Source: Oscillospiraceae bacterium
GTDB lineage: Bacteria > Bacillota > Clostridia > Oscillospirales > Ruminococcaceae
Assembly (NCBI GenBank): GCA_017427265.1
Contig: JAFRTG010000021.1
Span: forward strand, 248,001 to 312,000
Reading direction: 5' to 3'
DNA length: 64,000 nt
This document shows positions 52,598 to 61,105 of this stretch, in pieces (the stretch's first letter is position 1; every line of letters starts with the position of its first letter). The notes beneath the pieces are model-generated. The model saw only the letters and a list, made by a program, of their open reading frames with translations, was not told where the DNA came from and made no database searches. Made by a program: the position numbers and the translations under genes.

Positions 52598-53623
52598 ATG
52601 AAAACAATCTTTCTGGCAGGCGGTGCCGGTTATATCGGCTCCCATACTGCCGTTGAGCTGCTGAACGCCGGATACGAGGTTGTTGTTGCGGATAATTATT
52701 CCAACAGCTCGCCGGAAGCAATCCGCCGTGTGGAGCAGATCACGGGAAAGAGCGTCAAACTCTATGAAGCGGATATCCGTGACAACGCAAAGCTGAAAGA
52801 GATTTTCCGCGAAAACAAAATTGATGCCGTGATTCATTTTGCGGGTCTGAAGGCCGTCGGCGAGTCGGTGAAAAAGCCGGTCATGTATTACCGGAACAAC
52901 ATCGACACGACGCTTTCCCTGCTGGAAGTCATGGCGGAATTCGATGTCCGGAATATCATTTTCTCCTCCAGTGCAACCGTTTACGGCGAGTCGAACCCGG
53001 TTCCGTATCTGGAGACCATGCAGCGCGGCGTCTGCACAAATCCCTACGGCTGGACAAAGGCGATGATGGAGCAGATCTTTGAGGACGCTGCAAAGGCAGA
53101 CGAGAATCTCTCCGTGATTCTGCTGCGTTACTTCAATCCGATCGGTGCGCATCCGTCCGGCATGATCGGCGAGGATCCGCGCGGTATCCCGAACAATCTG
53201 ATGCCGTATATCACGCAGGTCGCAGTCGGCAAGCGGGATCATCTCACGATTTTCGGCAAGGACTATCCGACCCCGGACGGCACCTGCATGAGAGACTATA
53301 TCCATGTGGTCGATCTGGCCAAGGGTCATGTGAAGGCAGTTGACTATATTCTGGAGCACAGCGGCGTCGAGGTGTTCAACCTCGGTACCGGCAGACCCTA
53401 CAGCGTGACGGAGATCGTCAATGCGTTTGAGCAGGTCAACGGCGTACCGGTTCCGCATGAATACGGCGCAAGACGCGAGGGCGATCTGCCGCAGTTCTTT
53501 GCAAATGCGGATAAGGCGCTGAAGCTGCTTGGCTGGAAAACAGAACTGTCACTGGAAGATATGTGCAGGGATTCGTGGAACTGGCAAAAGAAGAATCCGA
53601 ACGGATATCGTAATTCTGACTGA
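52598..53623 (+). CDS. galE: UDP-glucose/UDP-GlcNAc 4-epimerase
   Basis: A 341-residue SDR enzyme. AGGAGYIGSH is the NAD loop, SSSATVYG and the YGWTK motif supply the catalytic Ser, Tyr and Lys, and PDGTCMRDYIHV is typical of GalE. It interconverts UDP-Glc/UDP-Gal and, in some members, the N-acetyl forms. As the last gene before a terminator it probably supplies a galacto-configured precursor to the polysaccharide. Confidence 0.95.
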   Translation: MKTIFLAGGAGYIGSHTAVELLNAGYEVVVADNYSNSSPEAIRRVEQITGKSVKLYEADIRDNAKLKEIFRENKIDAVIHFAGLKAVGESVKKPVMYYRNNIDTTLSLLEVMAEFDVRNIIFSSSATVYGESNPVPYLETMQRGVCTNPYGWTKAMMEQIFEDAAKADENLSVILLRYFNPIGAHPSGMIGEDPRGIPNNLMPYITQVAVGKRDHLTIFGKDYPTPDGTCMRDYIHVVDLAKGHVKAVDYILEHSGVEVFNLGTGRPYSVTEIVNAFEQVNGVPVPHEYGARREGDLPQFFANADKALKLLGWKTELSLEDMCRDSWNWQKKNPNGYRNSD

Positions 53624-53635
53624 TCGCAGAAACAG

Positions 53636-53671
53636 AAAAAGTCAGCAATCGGTGCGGTTGCTGACTTTTTT
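53636..53671 (+). terminator. Terminator of the polysaccharide operon
   Basis: AAAAAGTCAGCAA (53636-53648) pairs with TTGCTGACTTTTTT (53658-53671). It lies 12 bases after galE. Confidence 0.92.
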
Positions 53672-53728
53672 CGGATAAAACGGACGCGCAGCTGAAAAAC
53701 AAGAAAAAAGATTTCAGGGGGATTTGAT

Positions 53729-54421
53729 ATGCTGGAACAACTGAAACAGAGTGTCTGTGCAGCGAATCTGGAGCTTGCTGCAAGAGGCGTCGTCATTTAC
53801 ACATGGGGCAATGTCAGCGGCATTGACCGGGAAAAGGGTCTGATGGTGATTAAGCCGTCCGGTGTGGAATATGACGGCATGACCGCGGACGATATGGTCG
53901 TCGTCGATCTGGCAACCGGGGAGACCGTTGAGGGCAAATGGAAGCCGTCCTCCGATACGAAAACGCATCTGGAGCTGTACCGGCAGTTCCCGGAGCTCGG
54001 CGGCATCACGCATACGCATTCCGTGAATGCAGTTGCGTTTGCACAGGCGGGCATGGATATCCCGGCGCTCGGCACGACACATGCAGATTATTTTTACGGC
54101 CCGGTTCCCTGCACCAGAGAGCTGACAGCCGAAGAGGTGCAGTCGGATTATGAGCTGAGCACAGGCAGAGTCATCGCGGAGACGCTCCGCAGCAGGCAGA
54201 TTGCACCGCTTGCGGTTCCGGGCATTGTCGTGAAGAATCATGGTCCGTTCACATGGGGCAAGGATCCGGCCACGTCTGTCTATCACGCCGTCGTGCTGGA
54301 TACCGTTGCGGAAATGACGCTGAAAACGCTGCTGCTGAATCCGCAGGCGTCGATGCAGCAGTATGTGCTGGATAAGCATTATCTTCGCAAGCACGGCCCG
54401 AATGCATATTACGGTCAATAA
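53729..54421 (+). CDS. araD: L-ribulose-5-phosphate 4-epimerase
   Basis: A 230-residue class II aldolase-fold epimerase that converts L-ribulose-5-phosphate to D-xylulose-5-phosphate in L-arabinose use. [37 protein letters not shown] and [10 protein letters not shown] are signatures that include the zinc histidines (HTHS and the later NHG). AGGGGG precedes the ATG. It stands alone between two terminators and no araA or araB is adjacent. An arabinose gene fits a hemicellulose-degrading host. Confidence 0.94.
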   Translation: MLEQLKQSVCAANLELAARGVVIYTWGNVSGIDREKGLMVIKPSGVEYDGMTADDMVVVDLATGETVEGKWKPSSDTKTHLELYRQFPELGGITHTHSVNAVAFAQAGMDIPALGTTHADYFYGPVPCTRELTAEEVQSDYELSTGRVIAETLRSRQIAPLAVPGIVVKNHGPFTWGKDPATSVYHAVVLDTVAEMTLKTLLLNPQASMQQYVLDKHYLRKHGPNAYYGQ

Positions 54422-54426
54422 AAAAA

Positions 54427-54477
54427 CGCCGCCGTATTTCTGATACCTTATCAGAGATACGGCGGTGACTGTTTTTT
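54427..54477. terminator. Bidirectional terminator between araD and the ABC-F gene
   Basis: CGCCGCCGTAT (54427-54437) pairs with ATACGGCGGTG (54457-54467), with an inner CTGAT/ATCAG helix, and is flanked by an A-run and a T-run. Confidence 0.88.
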
Positions 54478-54572
54478 AGGGAACGCTTCCTGAAAATCCC
54501 GTTATGAATCATCGCGCAGCGTTACATCATTACCGGACACACAATTTTGAAAAGGGAATTGTGAAAAAAGGA

Positions 54573-56174
54573 TTATTCCCCTTTGCCGCGCCATTCGAGG
54601 AATTCTTCGTAGGTGCACATTTTATCAATGCAGCCGTCCTCCGTAATCTCGATGATGCGGTTTGCGGCGGTCTGCAGAATTTCGTGGTCATGCGTTGTGA
54701 AGATGACAACGCCCTTGAACGCGGTCAGCGCATTGTTGACTGCCGTGATGGATTCCAGATCAAGATGGTTGGTCGGCTGGTCGAGCAGCAGCACATTGGA
54801 GCCGAACAGCATCATCCGGGAAAACATGCAGCGCACCTTTTCGCCGCCGGAAAGTACCTCGACGCGCTTATAGATATCGTCGCCGGAGAACAGCATTTTT
54901 CCGAGGAATCCGCGGAGAAATGCGTCTGTTTGCTCGCCGGTCGAATACTGCCGGATCCAGTCCACGATAGACATTTCGCAGCCGTTGAAATATTCGCTGT
55001 TGTCCTTCGGGAAGTACGAGCGCGAGGTCGAAATGCCCCATTTGACGGTGCCGCTTTCCGGTTCAACCTCCTCTGCGAGAATGCGGAACAGCGCAGTGAT
55101 GGCCTGCTCGCTCTGGCCGATGATTGCGACCTTATCCGTGCGGTTCAGCGTGAAGCTGATATTTTTCAGCAGCGGATCGCCGTTTTCGTCAGACATGCAG
55201 ACGCCGTCGAGCGTCAGGATATCCTTACCGAGCTCGCGGTCCGGCGTGAAGCCGATATACGGATATTTGCGCGTAGATGCGGGAATTTCCTCCATGCTGA
55301 GCTTATCGAGCAGCTTGCGGCGGCTGGTTGCCTGCCGGGATTTCGATTTGTTCGCGGAGAAGCGGGAGATAAACTCCTGCAGTTCCTTGATCTTTTCCTC
55401 GGCCTTGCGGTTCTGCTGCTTCATCAGGCGCTGCATCATCTGCGAGGAATCGTACCAGAATTCGTAGTTTCCGACGTACATTTTGACCTTGCCGTAATCG
55501 AAATCGACGATATGCGTGCAGACATTATTGAGGAAGTGGCGGTCATGCGAAACGACCAGAACGGTGCCGAAGTAATCCGCAAGGAAATCCTCCAGCCAGC
55601 GGATTGCGTAGATATCGAGATGGTTTGTCGGCTCGTCCAGCAGAATGATATCCGGATTGCCGAACAGCGCCTGCGCGAGCAGCACCTTGACCTTCTGGTT
55701 GCCGTCGAGCTCCGACATCTGCTGAGAGAGCAGTTCCTCATCGAGGCCGAGTCCCTGAATCAGCTTGGAGGCTTCGCTTTCTGCCTCCCAGCCGTTGAGC
55801 TCAGCGAATTCGCCTTCCAGCGCAGCTGCGCGCTCGCCGTCCTCGTCAGAGAAATCCTCCTTGGCGTAGAGCGCGTCCTTCTCCTGCATGATATCATAGA
55901 GGCGCTTGTTTCCCATGATGACGGTATCCAGCACGGTATAGCTGTCAAATGCGAAGTGATCCTGCCGCAGCACGGACATCCGCGTGCCCTTGTCGATGAC
56001 GATCTCACCCTTTGTCGGTTCGAGCTCGCCGCAGAGAATGCGCAGAAATGTGGATTTTCCGGCGCCGTTCGCACCGATGATGCCGTAGCAGTTTCCGCCG
56101 GTGAATTTCAATTCCGCGTCCTTGAACAGCACCTGCCCGCCGAACTGCATTGTCAGCTGATTGACCTGTATCAT
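54573..56174 (-). CDS. ABC-F family ATPase (YbiT/EttA-like)
   Basis: A 533-residue protein with two ABC domains and no membrane segments, as in ABC-F translation factors. Domain 1: Walker A GANGAGKST, SELDGNQKVKVLLAQAL in place of the signature, LLDEPTNHLD. A charged linker (about 235-300, KQQNRKAEEKIKELQEF) follows. Domain 2: the Walker A is degenerate (AIIGQSEQAITAL), while LSGGEKVR and LLDQPTNHLD are present. Members bind the ribosome E site. The weak second Walker A suggests that only the first site is fully active. Confidence 0.92.
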   Translation of the reverse strand: MIQVNQLTMQFGGQVLFKDAELKFTGGNCYGIIGANGAGKSTFLRILCGELEPTKGEIVIDKGTRMSVLRQDHFAFDSYTVLDTVIMGNKRLYDIMQEKDALYAKEDFSDEDGERAAALEGEFAELNGWEAESEASKLIQGLGLDEELLSQQMSELDGNQKVKVLLAQALFGNPDIILLDEPTNHLDIYAIRWLEDFLADYFGTVLVVSHDRHFLNNVCTHIVDFDYGKVKMYVGNYEFWYDSSQMMQRLMKQQNRKAEEKIKELQEFISRFSANKSKSRQATSRRKLLDKLSMEEIPASTRKYPYIGFTPDRELGKDILTLDGVCMSDENGDPLLKNISFTLNRTDKVAIIGQSEQAITALFRILAEEVEPESGTVKWGISTSRSYFPKDNSEYFNGCEMSIVDWIRQYSTGEQTDAFLRGFLGKMLFSGDDIYKRVEVLSGGEKVRCMFSRMMLFGSNVLLLDQPTNHLDLESITAVNNALTAFKGVVIFTTHDHEILQTAANRIIEITEDGCIDKMCTYEEFLEWRGKGE

Positions 56175-56207
56175 ATGTTACACCCTTTCAAAAAGTCATA
56201 CCTACAT

Positions 56208-56236
56208 ATTATATCACACAACGCTGAAAAAAGCAA
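56208..56236 (-). promoter_or_regulatory. Promoter of the ABC-F gene
   Basis: On the minus strand TTGCTT (56236-56231) and TATAAT (56213-56208) are separated by 17 bases, about 35 bases before the coding start. Confidence 0.75.
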
Positions 56237-56477
56237 GCGGCGGGCAGTGCCCGCCTCCATTTCCCTTCGGGCGCTGGTAACGAAGCACCCCCAATCAGAC
56301 AGGCACACGCCGCTGTTCGCGGCTTCTGTGAGGTAACTGCGCCCAAAATTACAGTTATGAGTTCAGTTTATTCAAAAGCTCGTCCAAAACTTTTAGTTTG
56401 GCATCGCCGGATGCCATAAAAACCGCAATTTATCAACGCCTGATCTATAATAAGAGTTTTGCCTTCAAACTTCCTCT

Positions 56478-56516
56478 GGGGACGTATCCCCATTCTCAAT
56501 CCATCAAAGATATCGC
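56478..56516 (+). repeat. Short dispersed repeat, copy 3
   Basis: A GGGGA/TCCCC hairpin (56478-56491) is followed by CATTCTCAATCCATCAAAGA and TATCGC. It resembles the element at 28212-28250. Confidence 0.4.
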
Positions 56517-56528
56517 TTTCTCCGGGCG

Positions 56529-57317
56529 TCAGCGGCGGGCGAGTTCCAGATCCATCGTGTCGCGGATCGTCACGAAACCGCCGAACGAAAGAATCGCGGC
56601 TCTGATTTCAGAGAAAAATGCCTGCCGGAGCGGCGCATCCATTGCAAGATGATCGGAATAGGTGCCAAGCAGCGCACAGTATGCATCTGCGGAGAGGGTT
56701 CTGGTTCTGTGAAACAGCGCATACTGTATATCCGTGAAGCCATAGGCTTTGGCAGCTTCTGCGATCTCCGCTGCCTGCTGTTCACTGAATTCAGCAGGCT
56801 CCTGCGGCATTTTATTGTGAAACGGGTAGTAATATTTTGCGTATATTTCCGCGATTGCTCCGGCAAGCTGCGGGTGCTCCGCGCAAAGAAACGGACGGTT
56901 TGCGAACCGCGCAAAGGCGCCGCCTTTTTTCAGCATTGCAAATACTTTGGCATAGCCGGTCTGCGCAGGAATCCAGTGAAAAGCGGTTGCTGCATAGACC
57001 AGATCATACCGGTTTTCTGCAAAGGGCGTATCCTCAAATCTGCCCGTGACGATCGAAAAATTGCGGTATGCACGGAATTTTTCCCTGCACAGGGCGGAAA
57101 GCGCCGCGCCGTATTCCACCGCATGAACGCTGCAGCCGGTTTCCAGAATCGGCCGTGTGGCCTGACCGGTGCCGATACCGATCTCTGCTGCAAGCGATGA
57201 CCGGCCGATCGGCATATACGAAAAAATGCGCTGATACAGCTCCGGCACATATCCCGGACGGTATGCATCATAATCGGAAGCGGCCGTATCAAATGTTTGC
57301 TCCGGACGAATCATCAT
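56529..57317 (-). CDS. Class I SAM-dependent methyltransferase
   Basis: A 262-residue methyltransferase. AEIGIGTGQATRPIL is the SAM-binding motif I, and YAATAFHWI lies at the usual motif IV position. TFDTAASDYDAYRPGYVPEL is typical of the Methyltransf_11/UbiE-like group. The substrate is unknown. AAAGGAGCACAG fixes the ATG at 57317. It follows surE by 25 bases and is probably co-transcribed with it. Confidence 0.85.
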   Translation of the reverse strand: MMIRPEQTFDTAASDYDAYRPGYVPELYQRIFSYMPIGRSSLAAEIGIGTGQATRPILETGCSVHAVEYGAALSALCREKFRAYRNFSIVTGRFEDTPFAENRYDLVYAATAFHWIPAQTGYAKVFAMLKKGGAFARFANRPFLCAEHPQLAGAIAEIYAKYYYPFHNKMPQEPAEFSEQQAAEIAEAAKAYGFTDIQYALFHRTRTLSADAYCALLGTYSDHLAMDAPLRQAFFSEIRAAILSFGGFVTIRDTMDLELARR

Positions 57318-57342
57318 TCTGTGCTCCTTTTGTGTTCCGGTT

Positions 57343-58059
57343 TTATCCGATATTGCGCACAGTGCCGACTGAGATATAGTTTTGCGTGACCGCTTCCAGA
57401 TCAGTGCCGGGTTCATAATACGGCGCGAATTCGCCGTCTACCATCAGCCGCACGCCGCCGCCGGGCAGCTGCGCAATCTCCGCGTAACGGTCGCGGAAGA
57501 TCAGGCCGCGGGAAACGGTTCTGCCTCGGAGAATGCCGCGGCATTCCGCGATCGGACAGCCCGGAAAATTGACATTCAGGATCTGTCCGGCGGGAATCTC
57601 CTGCTCCAGCAGTTCGGCCAGAATCTCCTTCAGAAATGCGTCCGAAACCTCGTGGCAGCCGGTAGCATCCTCAGATAGCGCAATCGCCGGAAAGCCCTGA
57701 AATGCGGCTTCAAAAGCGGCGCCGGCCGTTGCGGAATACTGAATATCCGATGCAACATTATACCCGAAATTGATGCCGGAAAGCACAACGTCCGGGCGAT
57801 GCGGCATCATGTTCAGGCTGCCGACGCGCACGCAGTCACCGGGCGTTCCGGTGCAGGAAAACGCATGAACGCCTTCAACCGGGAAATCGTGCGGGAAAAC
57901 GTCAATGGGGCTGTGCAGCGAAATGCTGTGCGAGGCAGCGCTGCGCTGGCTGTCGGGTGCGACCACCCAGATTTCACCGAAACCGGCTGCGGCCCGTGCA
58001 AGCCGGATCAGGCCGTCAGCCGCAATGCCGTCGTCATTTGTGAGCAAAATCGAACGCAT
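57343..58059 (-). CDS. surE: 5'/3'-nucleotidase SurE
   Basis: A 238-residue metal-dependent nucleotidase that removes phosphate from nucleoside monophosphates, often linked to stationary-phase survival. LTNDDGIAADGL carries the metal-binding Asp pair, APDSQRSAASHSIS the next ligand, and SGINFGYNVASDIQYSATAG the conserved Asn and Gly-rich segment. AAGGAGA precedes the ATG. Confidence 0.94.
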   Translation of the reverse strand: MRSILLTNDDGIAADGLIRLARAAAGFGEIWVVAPDSQRSAASHSISLHSPIDVFPHDFPVEGVHAFSCTGTPGDCVRVGSLNMMPHRPDVVLSGINFGYNVASDIQYSATAGAAFEAAFQGFPAIALSEDATGCHEVSDAFLKEILAELLEQEIPAGQILNVNFPGCPIAECRGILRGRTVSRGLIFRDRYAEIAQLPGGGVRLMVDGEFAPYYEPGTDLEAVTQNYISVGTVRNIG

Positions 58060-58112
58060 AAGGAATCTCCTTTTGATTTCTGTTTTGGCTGAGCCGTGCG
58101 GGCTCTGCTTCT

Positions 58113-58141
58113 ATTATACTGGATTTCGCCGGAAAAAACAA
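58113..58141 (-). promoter_or_regulatory. Promoter of surE
   Basis: On the minus strand TTGTTT (58141-58136) and TATAAT (58118-58113) are separated by 17 bases. The -35 lies inside the T-run of the terminator of the upstream scaffoldin gene, so the two signals overlap. Confidence 0.65.
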
Positions 58142-58167
58142 GGCGCTGATGTGAAAATCAGCGCCTT
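58140..58167 (-). terminator. Terminator of the scaffoldin-like gene
   Basis: AAGGCGCTGAT (58140-58150) pairs with ATCAGCGCCTT (58157-58167). On the minus strand the stem is followed by GTTTTTT. Confidence 0.9.
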
Positions 58168-58201
58168 TGCTGTATTTTTATTCCGGTTGATCGCCGGGCG
58201 G

Positions 58202-60802
58202 TCAGGTTTTCTTCTTTTTGACGACGTCATCCCATGTGATGCCGTCAATCTTGGAAACGCGGGTGTAGACATAGTAGCGGAGTGCATACAGCGTGTCTCT
58301 GGTCGTGATTTTTCCGTCCAGATCAACGTCGGCGGCTTTCAGCTGCACCTTATTGTGGGAAGGCTCGATGCCGGAGAAATCCTCGACATATGCAATGAGC
58401 ACATGCTGTGCATCGTATGCAGCCACCTTGCCGTCATCGTTGATATCGCCGCGCAGGATCCAGACTGCCCGGAATGTCACGGACTTGTCAACAGTATAGG
58501 AATCGCCGGGCTCATAGTATTCGCCGTTTGCCTCCCAGCCGCCGAAGATCTTTTCCCCCGGTGCCGTGAAGGTGCATTCCGGCAGCGTGTATGTCTGACC
58601 GGCCTTTCCGGATACCGGAGCCATTGTGCCGGTGCCGGTGCCTGCATCAAATGAAATCTTTCTGGTCTCCGGATTTGCGGAATCAATTTCGATATAACCC
58701 GGAACTGCATAGAAGGCAATCTCCTGACCGTCAGCATCGGTGAGGGAGATGTTGCTGAGTGTCAGCGCAAATACATCGCCGCCGCTTGCATCGGCAGGAA
58801 TCCGGAAATCAACCGTGAGCAGCACGCCGTCGTCTGTCTCGTTTTCGGTACCGAAAATGCTGACGCCCAGTTCATTGGTTGTGTTTTTCAGCACGAACGG
58901 TGATACCGCATCGCAGGCCTCACCGAAGCGGTAGGACAGCTTTCCGTCCTTGATGACGGGCGCGAGCTTTGCGTCATAGCTGACGGAGAAGTTGCCGAGC
59001 GCATAGCCGGGATTGCCCTTTACCAGAATATGATAGGGCACAACGAGACCGTCTGCGCCTGCATCTGCGAGCATCTTTTCGGGAATATGGAGCTTCGATG
59101 CGATCAGGTTTGCCGCATCGTCCTTCATTTCCGGATAGTTTTCCCTGGTCGGCGGGAGCTCGGTTACGGTTTTCTGCGTGGTTGTCGTGGTGACAGCAGG
59201 CGGCTCCGAAGAAAACGCAGTCGTTGTCTGCACCTGCGGCATATCTTCATCGGCCGTGATGCAGATAAAGCCGGGGACTTCATTGTGCGCGACTCTTTGG
59301 TTGTCGATGTTGAGGAAATCGTTTGCGACGATCTTCATCGGGAATTCGGTGCCGGCCTTTGTATCGGCCGAAATCTTGAAGTCCACGGTGATGAGCACGC
59401 CGTCATCGGTTTCGTTCTGCACGCCCATTGCACCGAGCGCGACCATACCGGCAGCTTCGTTCAGCGTGACGAACGGCTTTGCGATGCTGCAGGCCGGTCC
59501 CATCTGATAAACCACGGCGCCGTCCTTCTGCACGGCAGTCATGTTGTAGTTGTCGTAGTAAAGGCCGAAGCCGTAGCGGGCAAAACCGGTGTTGCCCTTC
59601 ACGAGGAACGGATAATGCACGGTATAGCCCTCGCTTCCGGCTGCACGGAGGGCGCTTTCGCGGATGTACAGCTTGGGGGCGATCAGATTGACTGCATCGT
59701 CCTTCATTTCCGGATAGTTTTCCTTGTTCAGCGGCTTTGTGATCTCAGCGGGACCGGTCTGCACGGATGCCGCAGCAGTTGTCGTACCGCCGATGAGAAC
59801 GGTCGTAACAACGGGAGCTGTTGTCAGGCCGCCGACGGCAGTTGTCGTTGTCTTGCCTGCGGAAGAAGTTGTGCCGCCCTTTGTTGTAATCGCAGGGGCT
59901 GTTGTCAGGCTGCTGACAGATGTCGGCGTTGTTTTGCCTGCGGAAGAAGTCGTGCCGCCGACGGTTGTCATCGCAGTGGCTGTCGTCAGGCCGCTGACAG
60001 ATGTCGGCGTTGTCTTGCCGGCGGAAGAGGTCGTGCCGCCGACGGTTGTCATCGCAGGGGCTGTCGTCAGGCCGCTGACAGATGTCGGCGTTGTCTTGCC
60101 TGCGGGTGAAGTCGTGCCGCCGATAGTTGTAATTGCGGGAGCTGTCGTCATCGTCTGGCCGCCGAAGGTTGTTGTGCTGTCGGTGAGCACGGTCGTGACA
60201 GCAGCAGCGGCAGTTGTCGTCTCGCCGGCGGAAACGGAAATCGAGCCGGAAACGACCTGATACGGAATTGCTGCGCCCGCAACATCGGTGATGGAATCGA
60301 CGTCGATCCGAATCGGGAAACTGTCGCCGCTTTTGGCAGATGCGGGCAGCGTGAATTCGATTTCTGCGAACAAGCCGCTGTCCTTCTCGTTCTCCAGACC
60401 GACGGTGGAAATCTGCACAACGCCTTCCATTGTATTGACCGAAGGCAGAACAACAAGCGCGTCGCTTGCTTCCCCGCATTTATAATTCGGAACAGTGGGC
60501 TGTGAAGATTTTGTAGCGACTGTCAGTTTTTCGTTGTCATAATGGAGACCGATGCTGCTGTTGGAATAACCGGGATTGTTTTCCAGCGCAACACGATAGT
60601 ATGCTGTAAAGCCTTCTGCTCCGGCATTTTTGATGTCGCTTTCCGGTATAACGAGATTCTCTCCGACAATCCGGACTGCAGATGCTTCCGAACCCGGATC
60701 GGAAGCGGAATCTGCTGCCGATGCAGGGACGGTCTGTGCAGATGCGGAGAGCATCGAGACTGCTGCTGCAAGAGACAGCAGCCGTGCGGACATTGGTTTC
60801 AT
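58202..60802 (-). CDS. Secreted scaffoldin-like protein: three cohesin-like modules plus dockerin
   Basis: An 866-residue exported protein. Modules: signal peptide (1-30), cohesin-like module 1 (43-191), Thr-rich linker with 27-residue repeats (193-356), cohesin-like 2 (376-516), Thr linker (521-555), cohesin-like 3 (567-707), a Listeria-Bacteroides-type beta-grasp repeat (714-781, KIFGGWEANGEYYEPGD) and a C-terminal type I dockerin (783-848; loops D786-N788-D790 and D826-D828-D830). Each cohesin-like module shows the pattern NPGY or NTGF, then xLxYD, then DDGVL or DSGLF before VDF/IEF. It would bind dockerin enzymes and itself dock to another cohesin. No sortase or SLH anchor is present. Its binding partners are unknown. 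Confidence 0.8.
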   Translation of the reverse strand: MKPMSARLLSLAAAVSMLSASAQTVPASAADSASDPGSEASAVRIVGENLVIPESDIKNAGAEGFTAYYRVALENNPGYSNSSIGLHYDNEKLTVATKSSQPTVPNYKCGEASDALVVLPSVNTMEGVVQISTVGLENEKDSGLFAEIEFTLPASAKSGDSFPIRIDVDSITDVAGAAIPYQVVSGSISVSAGETTTAAAAVTTVLTDSTTTFGGQTMTTAPAITTIGGTTSPAGKTTPTSVSGLTTAPAMTTVGGTTSSAGKTTPTSVSGLTTATAMTTVGGTTSSAGKTTPTSVSSLTTAPAITTKGGTTSSAGKTTTTAVGGLTTAPVVTTVLIGGTTTAAASVQTGPAEITKPLNKENYPEMKDDAVNLIAPKLYIRESALRAAGSEGYTVHYPFLVKGNTGFARYGFGLYYDNYNMTAVQKDGAVVYQMGPACSIAKPFVTLNEAAGMVALGAMGVQNETDDGVLITVDFKISADTKAGTEFPMKIVANDFLNIDNQRVAHNEVPGFICITADEDMPQVQTTTAFSSEPPAVTTTTTQKTVTELPPTRENYPEMKDDAANLIASKLHIPEKMLADAGADGLVVPYHILVKGNPGYALGNFSVSYDAKLAPVIKDGKLSYRFGEACDAVSPFVLKNTTNELGVSIFGTENETDDGVLLTVDFRIPADASGGDVFALTLSNISLTDADGQEIAFYAVPGYIEIDSANPETRKISFDAGTGTGTMAPVSGKAGQTYTLPECTFTAPGEKIFGGWEANGEYYEPGDSYTVDKSVTFRAVWILRGDINDDGKVAAYDAQHVLIAYVEDFSGIEPSHNKVQLKAADVDLDGKITTRDTLYALRYYVYTRVSKIDGITWDDVVKKKKT
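59811..60150 (-). repeat. Four tandem 81-base repeats encoding a Thr-rich linker
   Basis: The repeats encode variants of LTTAPAMTTVGGTTSSAGKT followed by TPTSVSG, 27 residues per unit, at residues of about 219-334 of the scaffoldin-like protein. The unit sequences are very similar at the DNA level. Such linkers are often O-glycosylated in secreted cellulosomal proteins. Confidence 0.85.
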
Positions 60803-60850
60803 GCGAATACCTCCTCTGTTCTGGTATTGTTCAAAAAAACGGACTTTTAT

Positions 60851-60879
60851 ATTATAACATATTAAACGGAAAAAAACAA
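60851..60879 (-). promoter_or_regulatory. Promoter of the scaffoldin-like gene
   Basis: On the minus strand TTGTTT (60879-60874) and TATAAT (60856-60851) are separated by 17 bases, about 50 bases before the coding start. Confidence 0.7.
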
Positions 60880-61058
60880 GCCGAGAGATGTTTTTTTTCG
60901 GGCGAATCCGGAACTGCCGGAGAACTATAGATCAATGCAGGCAGGCGCTGCCGCCTTATAACGTATTATGCCCGAAAAAGCAAGCTGAGAGTATCCGGTT
61001 TTATGTAGCAATCAGCTTGCCAGGGAACTTTAGATCAATGGAGGGCGGCACTGCCGCC
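60873..61058. repeat. Two imperfect direct copies of an intergenic unit, about 85-100 bases
   Basis: Copy A (60873-60956) and copy B (60976-61058) each contain an AAGC-GAGAG block, then GAACT-TAGATCAATG (60922 and 61025) and end with a GGC-rich inverted repeat TGCCGCC. The middle parts differ. Confidence 0.55.
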
Positions 61059-61094
61059 AAAAAATCACCCGTGCACATTTCTGTACACGGGTGA
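61059..61094 (-). terminator. Terminator of the modular dockerin gene
   Basis: TCACCCGTG (61065-61073) pairs with CACGGGTGA (61086-61094), extended by inner bases. On the minus strand the stem is followed by a run of T residues. Confidence 0.88.
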
Positions 61095-61105
61095 CGGTTT
61101 TTTCA

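Larger units (their letters stand above)
56175..56528. other. Intergenic region with promoter and repeats, no gene
   Basis: This 354-base gap holds the ABC-F promoter, a GGCGGGC/GCCCGCC inverted repeat near 56239-56256 and one copy of a dispersed hairpin repeat (56478-56516). No open frame in it has a believable start and protein. Confidence 0.6.
60803..61105. other. Intergenic region with a promoter and two related repeat units
   Basis: This 303-base gap between two minus-strand dockerin genes holds the scaffoldin promoter, a duplicated block listed separately and the terminator of the upstream gene. No open frame in it is convincing. Confidence 0.6.
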
